Positions 22,776-34,530 are shown, counted from the stretch's first letter. The stretch is 49,725 bases of DNA from Gonapodya sp. JEL0774 (GCA_027604505.1 JADIIX010000090.1:44000-93724), one strand, 5' to 3'. Translations and numbers: made by a program. The notes: generated from the sequence alone by a model not told the origin.

Positions 22776-23954
22776 TCGCTTAATAGATCAACAGAAAAAG
22801 GACTCAAAATGAGTGTTCTGCTTGCCGTTTCTTGTCCGGCCTGCCTGACTCTGACGCTACCGATGAAACGAACAAAATCCACTGCAAATAAACTGTTAAA
22901 AGATTGGTGACCTAGTGATCAAATGTCGGTGTGGGAGAATGCTGTATGTATGTATTCCTTCGCGGCGTCGTTCGCTTTCTTCGCAATTTTTCTTCGAACT
23001 TGAAATTGATTGATTGAGGAGCCAGATGTTACCAAAAGTCAAATCTATCCTCGAAACAAGTGGTCACTATGGAAAATCGTCCATTTCGGGAGGGGAGCGT
23101 CCATCTACACTCCCTCCGTCCCCCCAGTGCCAAACCACCGACCTCGGGGAAAATGTCGGGCAGAATGTTGCGACTGATCTCCGCAATACCATACCACCAG
23201 TATCGAATACTCGTTATGTCCAAATATCTCAACTCGTCCAACTCCTCCGTCAAGTGCACGAACCACCTCCAACACTGCCATTGTATCGTGCAAGCGATTT
23301 GGCAAACAAGGACCTTACAAACGTGGAGCATATAGTGAGGATACACCACATGAAAAGGAGGATTGATCAACGTGGGGTAAGAACCGGAGAGACGGATCCG
23401 GCAGGGTGGAGATTGAAGCCGGCTCTGTGGGTGTGGTGCAGCCCTTGAACCTATTGGAATTATGGTACTTATCGCACTACGGGAGACCAGATTGTTCCGT
23501 AGAGGTGTACCTGTCCCACCATCACCACCTTTGAAGGTCTCTGACCCTGACCCAGCGCCGCTCTTGCGTCGCTTTCGATCTTCGTTTCTGGAAGCTCTGG
23601 TACAAACAAAACTACACCGCACGGAAGACATGGTGGTGTGTTTCACTTCCGTTTCACCGCTGTTATAGGCTAAATCTCAAAAGTATGCCTGAGTTGCAGA
23701 TTCTTTTGGATTTGCTGCTGGAGAATGCGGAGACCCAATTTCACCGACGTCACAATTGCGTCACAACCAACGTCTTCCCGAGAATGTATTTGCGACACCA
23801 GTTGGTTGAAGAATTCGCTCTCCACTAGCAAAATTATGTAGTAAATAATGATCGGGTTATGTATGACCAGTTAGGCGGCCACAGTGTGTTCCCCCTGGAC
23901 ATTATTCCTCGCTCTCACCCCATCGTAATCTGCGCATATTGATCACCATTCCCA
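22776..23954. other. Unresolved 1.2 kb with coding-like frames on both strands
   Basis: Plus-strand open frames occur at about 23014-23448 and 23462-23668, and at 23684-23830. On the minus strand a two-exon model (start 23949, donor after CGATGG, acceptor TAG before 23827) gives a complete 61-residue protein containing SEFFNQLVSQIHS and VKLGLRILQQQIQ. Its start would be 6 bases from the YJU2 start, which is implausibly tight. A further minus stretch near 23500-23640 is also open. None matches a family I recognise. A small intron-containing gene probably lies here, but I cannot choose the strand. Confidence 0.4.
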
Positions 23955-25317
23955 ATGTCCGAACGGAAAGTCCTCAACAAGGTGTGTGGACATTGCGAAA
24001 AACTGGTCGATTCCTTCCCCGCGCTGCTCTGAGGTTGTTAACGCGAGGTTTCATAGTACTTCCCGCCAGACTTCGACCCCGCAAAGATTCCCCGAAAGAA
24101 GCGGCCAAAGAATTTTCAATACACAGTCCGTCTTATGGCTCCATTCTCCATGCAGTGCAATACGTGTGGCAACTGGATTCCAAAGTCCACCAAGTTCAAT
24201 GCACGGAAAGAGACAGTTCACGGCGAGGACTACTTGGGCATTCGCATCTTCCGATTTTACATACGGTAGGTGTTTCGCTTTGCTTGAAGGGACATTTGGG
24301 GACCAGGTGGTCGTGCTACTGTACCTCTGAAAGTTGATTCCATCGTCTGTTGGCAGATGCCCCCGGTGTTCCACTGAAATAACTTTCAAAACGGACCCTA
24401 AAAACACGGACTACATTTGCGAGCAAGGCGCTTCCCGCAACTTTGAGGCCAGTCGCGCTGAGTCGCGGGAGACCGAGCGTCTAGTGGAGAAGCGTGCGGA
24501 GGAAGAAGCCAACAACCCCATGAAAGCTCTCGAAAATCGCACAGTGGATTCGAAACGTGAAATGGACATTTTGGATGCACTGGATGAGATCCGCACCAGG
24601 AATGCAGCACAGGAGCGAGTCGATTCGGATAGAGTTTTGGCGGAAATGGCAGATAGGAAGGAGGAAGAAATAAGAAGACTGAAAATGCTCGAGGACGATG
24701 AAATTGAGAGACAGGCGAAGGAGGCCTTTTCCGGTCGGCGTAGGGGTGGTGGGGGCTTTGGTGTTGGCAGTTCTGAAGAAGGCGTCAAATACGACGTAGA
24801 CGCTGCGACTGGTGAGAGAGTGCGACGGATCAATGATGATGAGGAGCTTGAAAGCGTGGATGATGATGGGACATACGACCAGATGCCGGGGTATGACCGC
24901 TCGGCTGATGCTGAGGAGGAAGATGCGGAGGAGGAACGGCATCTGCTGGCGCTCAAGAACAAGTATGGCAGTGTGCACGCAGGTATGGGTTCGAGCGGCA
25001 GTGGTGGTGTGAGTGCGACGGTACCGGGTTCTACGCCACCGACTGCGAACCTGCCAGTGGGTGCACCGGGTGCTGTCGCTTCATTCACTTCAACGCTGGG
25101 CATCAAGCGCAAAGCAGACATTGGTGCCGATTTGGGTATCGTCGTGAAGAAAAAACTCAGCTCAACCGTGAGAGAGAATGGGAATGCGACCCAAGGAGTA
25201 TCCAAGGAAGCTTCTGGTGGATCAGCACTCTCTGCGAAACCTGCGAATGGGGTTGGAGGTCTGTCGGCACTGGGAATGTATGGGGACGATGACGATGAGA
25301 GCGGTCAAGAGGATTAG
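23955..25317 (+). CDS. YJU2: Splicing factor YJU2/CWC16 (CCDC94/CCDC130 family)
   Basis: Three exons (23955-23981, 24057-24265, 24357-25317) join in phase to 398 residues. After MSERKVLNK the protein continues [15 protein letters not shown], the invariant start of the family. Four zinc ligands are visible as [18 protein letters not shown] and, in the third exon, [20 protein letters not shown] long Glu/Arg/Lys-rich coiled-coil region follows (about residues 130-230), then an acidic segment and a Gly/Ser/Ala-rich tail with [15 protein letters not shown]2 joins the Prp19/NineTeen-associated spliceosome and promotes the first splicing step after Prp2. The tail differs from the yeast protein but resembles longer CCDC94-type proteins. 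Confidence 0.93.
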
Positions 25318-25471
25318 CAATGATTTCGTGTCGAGTTGTAATGAATATTGATCAGAGGTTCTTGCAGGGGGATATTTTTGATCAGTTCATGCATAAAATT
25401 TGATTAGATTTTTGCTGGGTGTGCTCTATCTACAATGACATGGGTTTCATGCTTGAACAAATTTCCAGAAT

Positions 25472-27762
25472 TCAGAATGAGAAATCGATTTTTTCTTTAG
25501 CTAAGCCATTCCATTCCATGGGGACTCCCTCGAGGTCTTTCTCTATTCCTGTTCCACTTTGTACTGCCAGCGCCACTGCTGCTGCTGCTGACACTTGAGC
25601 TTGTGGCAGATTAGGGGTGACACCGATGGTCAAGGACCCCAAGCGTACTGGTGGTAGCACAGCCTCTCTTTGTCTCTTTCGGACCCACGGATGTCTCAGT
25701 GCCTCGCTGCTCGTGATTCTGTCTCTCCATGATTTTTTCAGAAGTCGATCTATAAGATCCGCGCACTCTGGACTAACCCGGCGCGAGAACTGCCGATATG
25801 GGCGATGAAGAGCCTGCTCGGTACCGGCGAAAGCAGTTTCACCGAAAAGAATCTAGTGATTTGCAAATGCATGCGAATGATTGTTCGCGTTGGGAGGTGT
25901 TCGGAAAAGGAATGGACAATATGTATCTCACGGTGTACAGCAGAAGGCCCAGCGCCCACATATCGTTTGGACGGCCCCTGTACTTTTCTCCTCGCAATAT
26001 TTCTGGGGAAGCATATTGAAGCTGCAAGCAAGAAATTAGCCTGAGCCTTACCAGGCAACTGCAGATCAGCTCACGGTACCACAAAAGTTACCAAAAAGAT
26101 AGGTCTGGGCTCCCTTTGGCTCAATTGCAGCGCTTCCAAAGTCAATGATCTTGATGTGCAGCTTCTCGTCAATGACAATATTTTCATCCTTGTGGCATCG
26201 GGGGGCCGTCAGATCGCCGGTCAGAGTGAACTTTAGACCTGCATGTACAAATGATCACCTTGAGGTCACGATGTATTATTCCTTTAGCATGAAGATAGGC
26301 GACGGCTTCGAGGATCTGGCGGAACACGAAGCAAGCCTGACTCTCGCTCAAATGCTGAACTTGCTCGATGCATTCGAACAAATCCTATCAACAAAGCGAG
26401 TCACGTTCAACCGGTTTCAATAATATAAAGTATATAACTTACCATTGATGTCCTTCTCGTTAGCAAAGGTGGTTCCGACTTCCTTCTTTCAGGATCTGGC
26501 CTCTTTGAGCGCACAACGTCCACCGCAGGTGGCTCTACCAACTCTTTTTCGGCTGTTGGTGCAATCAATCCATGCTGTGCTTGTACTCGTGCAACCGCTG
26601 GGTGATGGAGAGACCGAGATTCCGCAGTTACAAGTTCTACTGGTACCTTGCCATCACTCGTAGTTGTAGTTGATTCTGAGTCTTTAAAAGAAGAGAAGGT
26701 GTTTCCGATTGTGACTCTCGAAAGAATGGGTGGACGACCAGGCGAGAGAAACGGCTCTTTCGGACCAGCGTGTGAATCAATAACCAAAGGTTCGTGTGGT
26801 TGCAGGGTTGTCTTCCCCATAGGCCCGCCCTGTCCATGAGGTTGGCGGTGATCGTTGGCAACACTGTGTTGTGAGTTTGAAGTTTTTACATTTGTCCACT
26901 GTTCAAGAATTCAATTGGGTTTCAATTCTAAATTCACTCGTGAGCGTCTCCTTGATCATTTGACTCACTTGGGTACCATGCATCTCCATTACAATAATAC
27001 AAAAGTGTTCGTCGTCTAGGTAGTCGATAAATGCAGTAATCGAGCTTGGAACGGAGTTTCAGATACGATAAAGAAAGTGGACAGCGAAGCACATGAGAAC
27101 TCACCGGTGACGCACATTTTTGAGTATATAAACTTCGAGTGGAATAACGCTTTCGCCATCTTTCACCCAACAGTTTGGGGGAACTCGGGACTTCGCGCAT
27201 GGAATTATTGCAGGAGAGATATCACAAGCAGATCAACTAGCTCCCGGAAACCAACCTTGAAGACAAATTTTGCAGCGACCGTTCTCTCCGTAGCTCTTTG
27301 GATTGCTGATACCACGAACCCGAATCCTCCGTCCCCAAGTTCTGCCAAAATCTCGTAATCACGCAAAAAGCGCGGGCTAACGGGATATTTCGCGAGGTAT
27401 TTCTGAATTCTGCTGAGTATGGGGGCTGTTTCTGCAAAAGCGGGGTGAGAGAAGGTTGCATGTGCTTGGTAAGAAGGCCGGGTATCGTTTGACTTGGGCG
27501 ACGACTCCTGAAGCGCTGGGGTGGTATTGTGGCTCAAAATGGTTGGCATGGAAGTTGTAATATCGAAAGACTTGGAGTGTTCCGGAGGGGGAAGTTTCGT
27601 GCGCAGCGGAACAACTGGGTGAACCCCGATCGCAATGGATTCAAGCGATTCCTGCACCTGTTCCAAAAGGCGATGGGACGTTGCTGCTGACTGTTTGTCC
27701 GTTGGACTCTCCAAGGAGGTTGAATTCAAAGCGCTCGATCCGCCAATCTGCTCGCTTTCCAT
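25472..27762 (-). CDS. PAS kinase-like Ser/Thr protein kinase lacking a PAS domain
   Basis: Eight exons (minus: 27762-27256, 27190-27105, 27044-26969, 26898-26443, 26384-26259, 26188-26075, 26021-25932, 25852-25472) join in phase to 611 residues. The kinase begins near residue 135: YEILAELGDGGFGFV (glycine loop), VAAKFVFK (lysine), IPLEVYILKNVRH, FCIIVMEMHGTQ (hinge), IIHRDLKDENIVI, IKIIDFGSAA, FCGT-LQYASPEIL and WALGLLLYT. The MEMHG hinge, the CW insert (VPPNCWVKDG) and DLFECIEQ after the hinge match PASK/PSK1/PSK2 kinases, which tune carbon flux and translation. The roughly 135-residue N-terminus is Ser/Thr-rich with no PAS domain seen. Exon 4 inserts 152 residues between hinge and helix D. 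A stop precedes the first ATG in its frame, so an upstream 5' exon is possible. Confidence 0.88.
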
Positions 27763-28683
27763 AGCCCTGCTGTCTCTGCTCCTACTACTCCCCAAGAATC
27801 CACCTCGTGTAGTTGTGTCTCGCTTTCCTATGCTGGCTCCGCCAAAAACCAAGTAGTGGGGAGAGTTTCGGGGATGTCATCATTACATCATTCTCATAGT
27901 GTTGGAAGAACTCTCAGAGTCCCTACCGCTTTCAGAATTTTGAGCTTGAGTGGGAAAAAATTATTGGATCGCTGAAAATTTACCCAACACAGGGTAATCT
28001 TCCAACGTCTGTCTGTCGGGGTCTTGATGAGACGGTGCTGTGGTCCGGACTATGAGTCAGAAAATATATGTGAGGCATGCTGAACAATGAAAAGAAGCTC
28101 TGCTCGTAGAACGACGAACTAGATTAACAATGTACCCACGAGCAGATGGATAGAGGCTCCTGGGACGCGGCGACACGCCCCGGTTGCAGTCACGCTTCAA
28201 AGCGTACACGTACAATAAAGTCTAAAGTGCGTTCTGCAAGTCTAACGAGCATACTCGATAGATGTTGAAAAAGAATTATAAGTGGAAGAAAGGAGACAAG
28301 AGTTTGCAGCGAGACAAGACGTCCTTTTCGATAGGTATATTAAGTGGCGGCAGAATTTTCTTCCGCTCTTCAGTCGGCCAAGAATCTTGAAGAGATCTTT
28401 TCCGAGGGCAGGCAAAGGGACGTAAGCCCCATGCTAAAAGAGCAAGGAAACTATTTTGTGAGTGAGTTGGACGATTCGGCAAACCTCGCCCGCAGGAGTG
28501 ATGAGTCGCCTGCTGGCTTTCCTGTCGGTCAACGCGAGATTTGGACTCCAAGGGGGAGGGAATTCGGTGGAGTAGGGCCTACTAGTAGAGACCTGATCAG
28601 GGATGCAGGATTTGCGAAGACGAGAGGCTGACCAAAGCCCGGAGGGAAGGAGAGACAGGGAAGGGAAGGCATTCACCCCCCAG
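27763..28683. promoter_or_regulatory. Divergent intergenic region between the kinase and the SLP phosphatase
   Basis: About 920 bases separate the two divergent starts. A TATATTAAG box-like sequence sits near 28338. A 95-codon plus-strand frame at 28344-28631 is open but lacks a recognised domain and ends before the phosphatase start; it could be a 5' leader or chance. Nothing else is recognised. Confidence 0.4.
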
Positions 28684-30259
28684 ATGTCCGCTTCAACCCA
28701 TCCTGCCAGGCCCGCTGGCGAGACTCAAACTTTCTCCTCCTACTCTCCACGCTCCTACGCTGCTGCCGCTGCTGTCACTTTGGTCTGGGCTGCCGCGCTC
28801 TCATCCGTTGTCGATCTGAATCACAGCGCTCAGTCTGCAAGCTCTCCTTCTCATTCGTTCGGTGAGATTCGGCTGCCAATGAACTGGGAGCACTATGGCA
28901 TTCGCAACAACTCAAGGAGACTTGTGGTCGTTGGTGTGAGCTTAGTTCTTCCAATGAAATCTTAATTCAAGTGATGCTCTCTCACATTTTCTCATCAAAG
29001 GACGTCCATGGGGACTTTCCAAACTTCCTCAACATATTGAGATTGACTGGGCTTGTGTCTGTGGATGTCCCTCACACTCTACAAGTCCCAAAGCGATGGG
29101 CGGAGGAATTCACTGGTCAGAGCAGCGATGACGGGGATGATGGGGATGACGACGAAGTGGATTACTCGCCAATAGTACCATTTGTGCGATGGATCGCAGG
29201 GGATAGCATATTCGTGCAGGTTTGTTGCCGATTCCAACAGCTTCATACCACCATATCTTCGTTTCATCCACTCCTGCTGCAGGTTGGCGATTGGACAGAT
29301 CGAGGGCCTCACGTTCGGGCCATTGGACTTCTCCTTCAACACATTCAGCGTCAGTGCGGAGCAAACTGTCGCTTTCTGCTCGGAAATCACGAAACCATGA
29401 ACCTTGTTGGTGACTTACGTTATGTGTCCAAAGCTGACACTGCAAGCTGGGGAGGAGTGGAAGCCCGTCGGAAAGACTGGGAAGGCGGAGAAAAGGGCAG
29501 CATTGGGTGGTGGGTTCGGCGGAACCTAGCGCTTGCGGTGAAGGTTGGAAATGTGGCCATTGTTCATGCCGGGTGAGCCGAAAATCTCTCGTAGCGGAAC
29601 CGAATTCTTGAACCAGACATGCATTTCACAGTATTACACCGCAATTTTCGAACCACGGACTGCTTCGTCTGAATGCCGAGTTTGTTTCTGCGCTTTCTCC
29701 ATACCCAGAAGGCGGTACCACCCTCCCCACCCTGTCTCGCCAGGAGCTTCTGACACACCCTCTATTTGGCGGTGCGGGTCCGCAGTGGACAAGGCTGTAT
29801 GCCCAACCCAACAACTTCGACCCGAATGACCCTAGCGACTCAGTTTGCCCACCTCTGCTCACCTCCCTCGCGGACCTCGGCGCATCCCTTCAGATCGTTG
29901 GTCACACCCCACAACCACAACGAAGAGCCCGCATCCGATGTGGGGGTCGCGTGGTGCTCGCTGATTTGGGGATCAGTCGCGCCTACGGTGGTGGTGGAAG
30001 GCTGGGCGCTGTCGAGATTGAGCTCCTGGGGAGACCTGGAGCGGGGGACGCTCCGACACCACTGGACGCGTGTGGTGGTGTGGACACGGTGAAGGACCCT
30101 GCGGTGTGCCCGAAGTATTTTCAAATGCTTCTCGATGCCAGGGCGGGTAGGGTGAGAGGTGTGTATGGCAAGTATGCGGGAGCGGATAGAAGTGGAAATA
30201 TTTTGGTTGAAGCGGAGGTGCTCGTTGACAATAAGCAGACGGGAGCTTCAAGACTCTAA
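28684..30259 (+). CDS. Shewanella-like (SLP-type) metallophosphatase with an N-terminal membrane anchor
   Basis: Four exons (28684-28935, 29001-29219, 29283-29572, 29632-30259) join in phase to 462 residues. Residues of about 25-45 are hydrophobic (AAAAAVTLVWAAALSSVV), consistent with a signal anchor. The PPP-fold metal motifs follow in order: GDVHGDF, GDWTDRG, LGNHETMNLVGDLRYVS, VHAG and VGHTPQ. The GNHE block extended to MNLxGDLRYV is characteristic of SLP phosphatases of bacteria, plants and some lower eukaryotes rather than of PP1/PP2A/calcineurin. An acidic Asp/Glu/Gly insert sits between the first two motifs. The domain would face the ER or secretory lumen if the anchor is type II. The substrate is unknown. 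AATAAA at 30279-30284 is a probable polyadenylation signal. Confidence 0.87.
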
Positions 30260-30278
30260 TTCTGTCTGAATCATTCAC

Positions 30279-30284
30279 AATAAA
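30279..30284 (+). promoter_or_regulatory. Probable polyadenylation signal
   Basis: AATAAA lies 20 bases after the SLP phosphatase stop codon and before the next gene on the same strand, in an A/T-rich stretch. Confidence 0.5.
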
Positions 30285-30397
30285 TCATTACTACTATTAT
30301 TGCGTCGGGTTACTGGTTACCCTCTCAAGCACCTAGACCTTCGGGACTGAGTTCTCGCCCGCACAGAGCTCAGACCAGAAAAATAAACTCTCATCAA

Positions 30398-32033
30398 ATG
30401 ACAATCACTGCTGTACACACGAGCTCCTCTCACCACCCAATCACACGAGAAAATGGGGAATCAGAAGCTCCGGAAAACGGTACCACCAACGGGGATGCTT
30501 CGAAGTCCTCAGTCACCGATATCATCTGCGAGGGCTGCGGCACTACACCGGCCAAGATGAAATGCCCTACTTGCATTAAGCTCAAGATATCTGAGTCGTA
30601 CTTCTGTTCTCAGCAGTGCTTCAAGGATAACTGGTCAACACACAAGGAGAAGCATGTGGTAGTCATGGACCCCTTCGAGAACCGCTCTGACTTCAAATAT
30701 ACTGGAAAACTGAGAGCTCGGTATCCCCTCTCGCCTCGAAGAAAGGTTCCCGAGCATATTGCGAAGCCGGATTGGGCCGTGTCAGGTGCGTCGGCGGAAT
30801 TTATGTAGCTCATTGTCCTCCAAATTTCACAAAGCTCACGCCTTCGTAATCCGAATCTACAATGAATGGTGAAATCGTTCTCTGTGGTATCGCATTTCCG
30901 ACTTGACCATGTCAATGGCAATCCACTCGCAAAGGCATTCCAACGGCCGAGATCGCACTACGAGACACTCGAGTTGTTGAGGCATTGAAGCCTGCTGAAA
31001 TAGAAAAAATGCGGGAAGTCTGCCGTGTGAGTCATTAAAGCTCCGTGAATGTGTTTGTGATTCCAGAGTGGATGTGTGATGCAAAATATGACAGCTCGGT
31101 CGTGAGATCCTTGACATCGGGGCCGCCGCAGTACGCCCTGGTGTCACCACCGACGAGATTGATCGCATTGTGCACGAGGCTACTATCGAACGAGACGCAT
31201 ACCCGTCACCTCTGAACTACAATGGGTTTCCCAAGTCATGCTGTACGAGTGTGAACGAGGTAATTTGCCATGGAATACCGGATCGATACGAATTGCAGGA
31301 TGGAGATATTGTGAATATAGATGTGAGCTTGTACAAGGATGGATTTAACGGTGCGTTATGAGATTCTGCAATAGGGTGGTTTCTGAACGAAAATTGATCA
31401 ACGATTACGAATGGCTTCGGTCCTCAAAGGTGACTTGAATGAAACCTATCTGGTCGGCAACGTCGACGATCGAGGACAGTTGCTTGTGCAAACTACCAGA
31501 GAGTGCCTTCAAAAGGCTATTGAACTCGGTGAGACAATTTTCATCCGTTTGCGTCCCGTCTTCACACGTTGCCTGAAACATCGGCGATGATAGTCAAACC
31601 GAATACTCCTTACCGCTCACTTGGTCGTGTTATCGAGCGCCATGCAACATCACGTGGTTTCGGTGTCATACGTACCTATTGTGGTCACGGGATTCACCGC
31701 TACTTCCACTGCGCGCCATCGGTGCCGCACTACGAAAAGAACAAGGCAGTGGGAACTATGCAAGAGGGTCACATTTTTACCATTGAGCCCATGATCAGTG
31801 AGGGCAGATGGGAAGATAAACTCTGGCCAGACGTGAGTAGATCTGAGAGTGTTGAGAATTGTGACAGAGTTCCTGATGATCCCACTGTCCTTTGCTCCCT
31901 ATTGGCCCCTGCTGTTGGATCTGCCACCTAGCGATGGACGGCGGCAACCGTCGACGGCAAGCGTTCGGCACAGTTCGAACACACTTTGCTCGTGACAAAG
32001 ACTGGGTGTGATGTCCTGACCGCAAAGCAGTGA
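30398..32033 (+). CDS. MAP1: Methionine aminopeptidase 1 with N-terminal zinc finger
   Basis: Six exons (30398-30785, 30935-31026, 31095-31350, 31430-31528, 31594-31832, 31932-32033) join in phase to 391 residues. The N-terminus has the MAP1 double zinc finger, CEGCG and CPTC, then [19 protein letters not shown], which docks the enzyme at the ribosome. The pita-bread catalytic domain follows. Metal ligands are visible: the two aspartates in [21 protein letters not shown], the histidine in [10 protein letters not shown], and the glutamates in FTIEPMI and QFEHTLL. The enzyme removes initiator methionine from nascent chains and is normally constitutive. The family length and ending (VLTAKQ) are normal. 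Confidence 0.95.
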
Positions 32034-32327
32034 GAGGACTGGAGCCATCCTCGGTGACCGTTACGATCGCAGTAGCAAACTAACTCCTGTAAAGTCGGTG
32101 TAACCGAGGAGTTCGTCGACCTCACTATCTGATGGAGACACAGAACTTTTCTTTTGCTCAGAATTCTTATTAGCAGCACAAAAGTATGGTACATGGAAGC
32201 CCGCAAACAGCAGGGTACACCCACGCCGCCGCACAACCACACGTCCTTCCGCGCACGCACAATATAAAGTAGATGTGATTCAGCACCCAATTCTCGTTCT
32301 GTCACAAATCAACCCTCTGTTTAGAAA
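32034..32327. other. Convergent 3' interval between MAP1 and the CCHC gene
   Basis: About 294 bases lie between the two stop codons. It holds the two 3' untranslated regions and nothing else I recognise. Confidence 0.5.
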
Positions 32328-33967
32328 TTAACCGACAAGCTGGCTAGGCTGCTGGGGCTGGGGGTTGGGGCAGTCCCGGGCAAAGTGGCGGCCATGGCAG
32401 AGGTAGCACTCCAAGTTGGGACAATCGACAGACCGATGTCCGGCATCACCGCACTGGAAGCTGAAACAAACAAAACGGTGCACGGAAAAGGAGGGACGCG
32501 TAGTGAGAAACACCATCAATCCCATTTTGTGTAAGCAACTCACCACTTGGTGTCCGCGTTCGAATGTGGGCAGTTGCGCTGCAGGTGTCCTACACCACCA
32601 CAGGAGTAGCACTAAGAATTCCGAGTCCGAGGTTGTTGTGTACATTATCCACATACAGTGTGCATGACGGAAGCAAAAACTGACATGAGAAGCCCTGCAA
32701 CGACATTGGGAATTCTTCAAACTCACCTTCACGCCTGGGGCGCCGCCATCCATTCCGAGCACACCCTTCGATGGGCAGCTATCGTCATCACACAGGGAAT
32801 AGCGCTCGGTTAGAAATGGAACCTCAAGAGGGACGATATACGGAACTCACTCCCTCGAAATATGACCAACACCTTGACACACGTAGCACCTCACGCCCGC
32901 ATTGGGCAGAGCTCCCGCCATGGCGCTCATGTTAAAGGCACCAGGACCTCCCCTTCCACCTCCCATTCCACCAGGTCCTCCACGCATTGGTCCACCACGG
33001 CCACCGGCAGCGCGGGGGTACTGTGCCATGCAGCTATTTGATGATGGGAATGACCCGCTGAGCGCGATTTCGAACAGGAGGCACTATTGACGCCACTTAC
33101 TACTTCGCCATATGGCCAGGGGCTCCGCAGCGGTTGCATACACCAGTGAAAGCCCGTGCACCTCCAGCGGAAGGACCACCACCAGCAACCCTCGCCACGG
33201 GGGGGTTTGGGTTCTGTGGGCAGTTCCGCTGGACGTGGCCAGCTGTTGAAGTAATGGAGATTCGCGGATTGGAAGGATTACAAATTCCAAACCACCGTGA
33301 GCAAAGTACAACTCACGCTTTCCACAGAGGTAGCAAGTAGCACCATCAGCGCCGTTGGCAGGACCCGTGTTGGTGCTGTGAGGGCATTCACGAGAGATGT
33401 GACCTTGTTCGCCGCACGTGAAGCACTGCGCACAGGAACAGCATTAGCCCTTTGCCCGAGATCGTGGAAATGTGCAGTTCACGGGACAGGGGACTCCAAA
33501 TAACGGTGAGTTATCTGAGGAAGCTTACTTGGGTCTGTCTAGGTTCCGAGCATTCAGACGCCATGTGTCCTTGGTGACCACACCTTCAATAAGAAGAAAT
33601 AGTATGACGTTTCTCTGGCACACCCGTTCCCAGCAAAACCAATGCCAACCTGTAGCAGCTAACAGGCGCTTTAGGATCCGGGCACTCTTGCTTTAGGTGA
33701 CCCGCTTTCTTGCAGCTGGATACATGGTTCGTGTAGGAGAGATAGAGCAACACACGTCCCGAAAACGGCGACGGAAAAGAAAAGCAACTAAACAATCGAC
33801 GCACTTGTAGCACACAGCTTGAGACTGTTGACACACTGCTGACACATGCCCTAGCTCTCCACACTCTTTTCCAAGAGGATGGGCGAGGATGGTTGTTGAA
33901 CGCAAGAGGTTGTGGAACGGGGACGTCAGACAAAATACTCACTGTAACACATTAGCTGAGATGCCAT
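32328..33967 (-). CDS. CCHC zinc-knuckle nucleic-acid-binding protein (CNBP/Byr3/Gis2-like), ten knuckles
   Basis: About eleven small exons, from the start at 33967 (MASQLMCY) to the stop at 32328, encode ten CCHC knuckles. In order they are CYKCGELGHVSAVC, CYNCKKAGHLKQEC, CYRCGHQGHMASEC, CFTCGEQGHISREC, CYLCGKPGHVQRNC, CNRCGAPGHMAKYC, CYVCQGVGHISRDC, CYSCGGVGHLQRNC, CFQCGDAGHRSVDC and CYLCHGRHFARDC. The last is one residue short (CX2CX3HX4C). Many knuckles are cut by an intron just before the last cysteine or between the cysteines. Between knuckles 6 and 7 lies a Gly/Arg/Met-rich RGG-type stretch of about 35 residues. CNBP and Gis2 bind G-rich single-stranded DNA and mRNA and affect translation and stress granules. 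Yeast Gis2 and Byr3 have seven knuckles. Confidence 0.9.
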
Positions 33968-34530
33968 TTCTCCTTTTCCTTCTCTTCTTCTTTCCACCAA
34001 CAATATCGTACGACCGACTTCTTCTTCACAGGACAACCACCACCACAAAGGACGCCGAAAGAAACGGACGCGGTCTGGTCTGCAGAGAGGAAAAAAAGCA
34101 CCCACGGGAGAGTTGTGGAAAAGGAAGGATCAGCACATGGGAGGAAAGGGAACAGCGAGGGGAGTACAGACTTGACGGACGATAGTAGAGTGAAAGACAA
34201 AAATGTTGAAGCCCCCTTTTGTGTGACCGAATGTGCACAACCAACACAGAAAAACGACATAACCGTTTGTAACCCTTGTTTCGAGAGCTAAGTCATAAAT
34301 TACATTACTTCGCTGTAAATGGCAATGACATACTGGTCCTCCGTCCATTTAGCCAACCGAAGTTTCTCCTACTGCTGTCCAGGTACGTTTACACAAGCGC
34401 CACGCGCGTTTTGATCGTGTTTGTGTTTTTTGTTCTGTGGTAACGATGTTTGCAGTTATTCACGGCCCAGCCACCTGATTGTGAATGTGAGGTTGTCTGA
34501 CAACACCGAAAAACTACCTACTCATTAGCA
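33968..34530. promoter_or_regulatory. Divergent promoter region between the CCHC gene and SLA1
   Basis: About 560 bases separate the two starts. A long pyrimidine tract (about 33964-34000, plus strand) lies directly upstream of the CCHC start. No coding feature is recognised. Confidence 0.4.

Noticed and set aside
23105-23305. A RVEIFG segment on the minus strand resembling METTL3/METTL14-type methyltransferases
   Set aside because: Only six residues match, and none of the surrounding methyltransferase motifs are present in any frame.
28344-28631. 95-codon plus-strand frame upstream of the SLP phosphatase
   Set aside because: No conserved feature, no ATG at its start and no link to the phosphatase exons.
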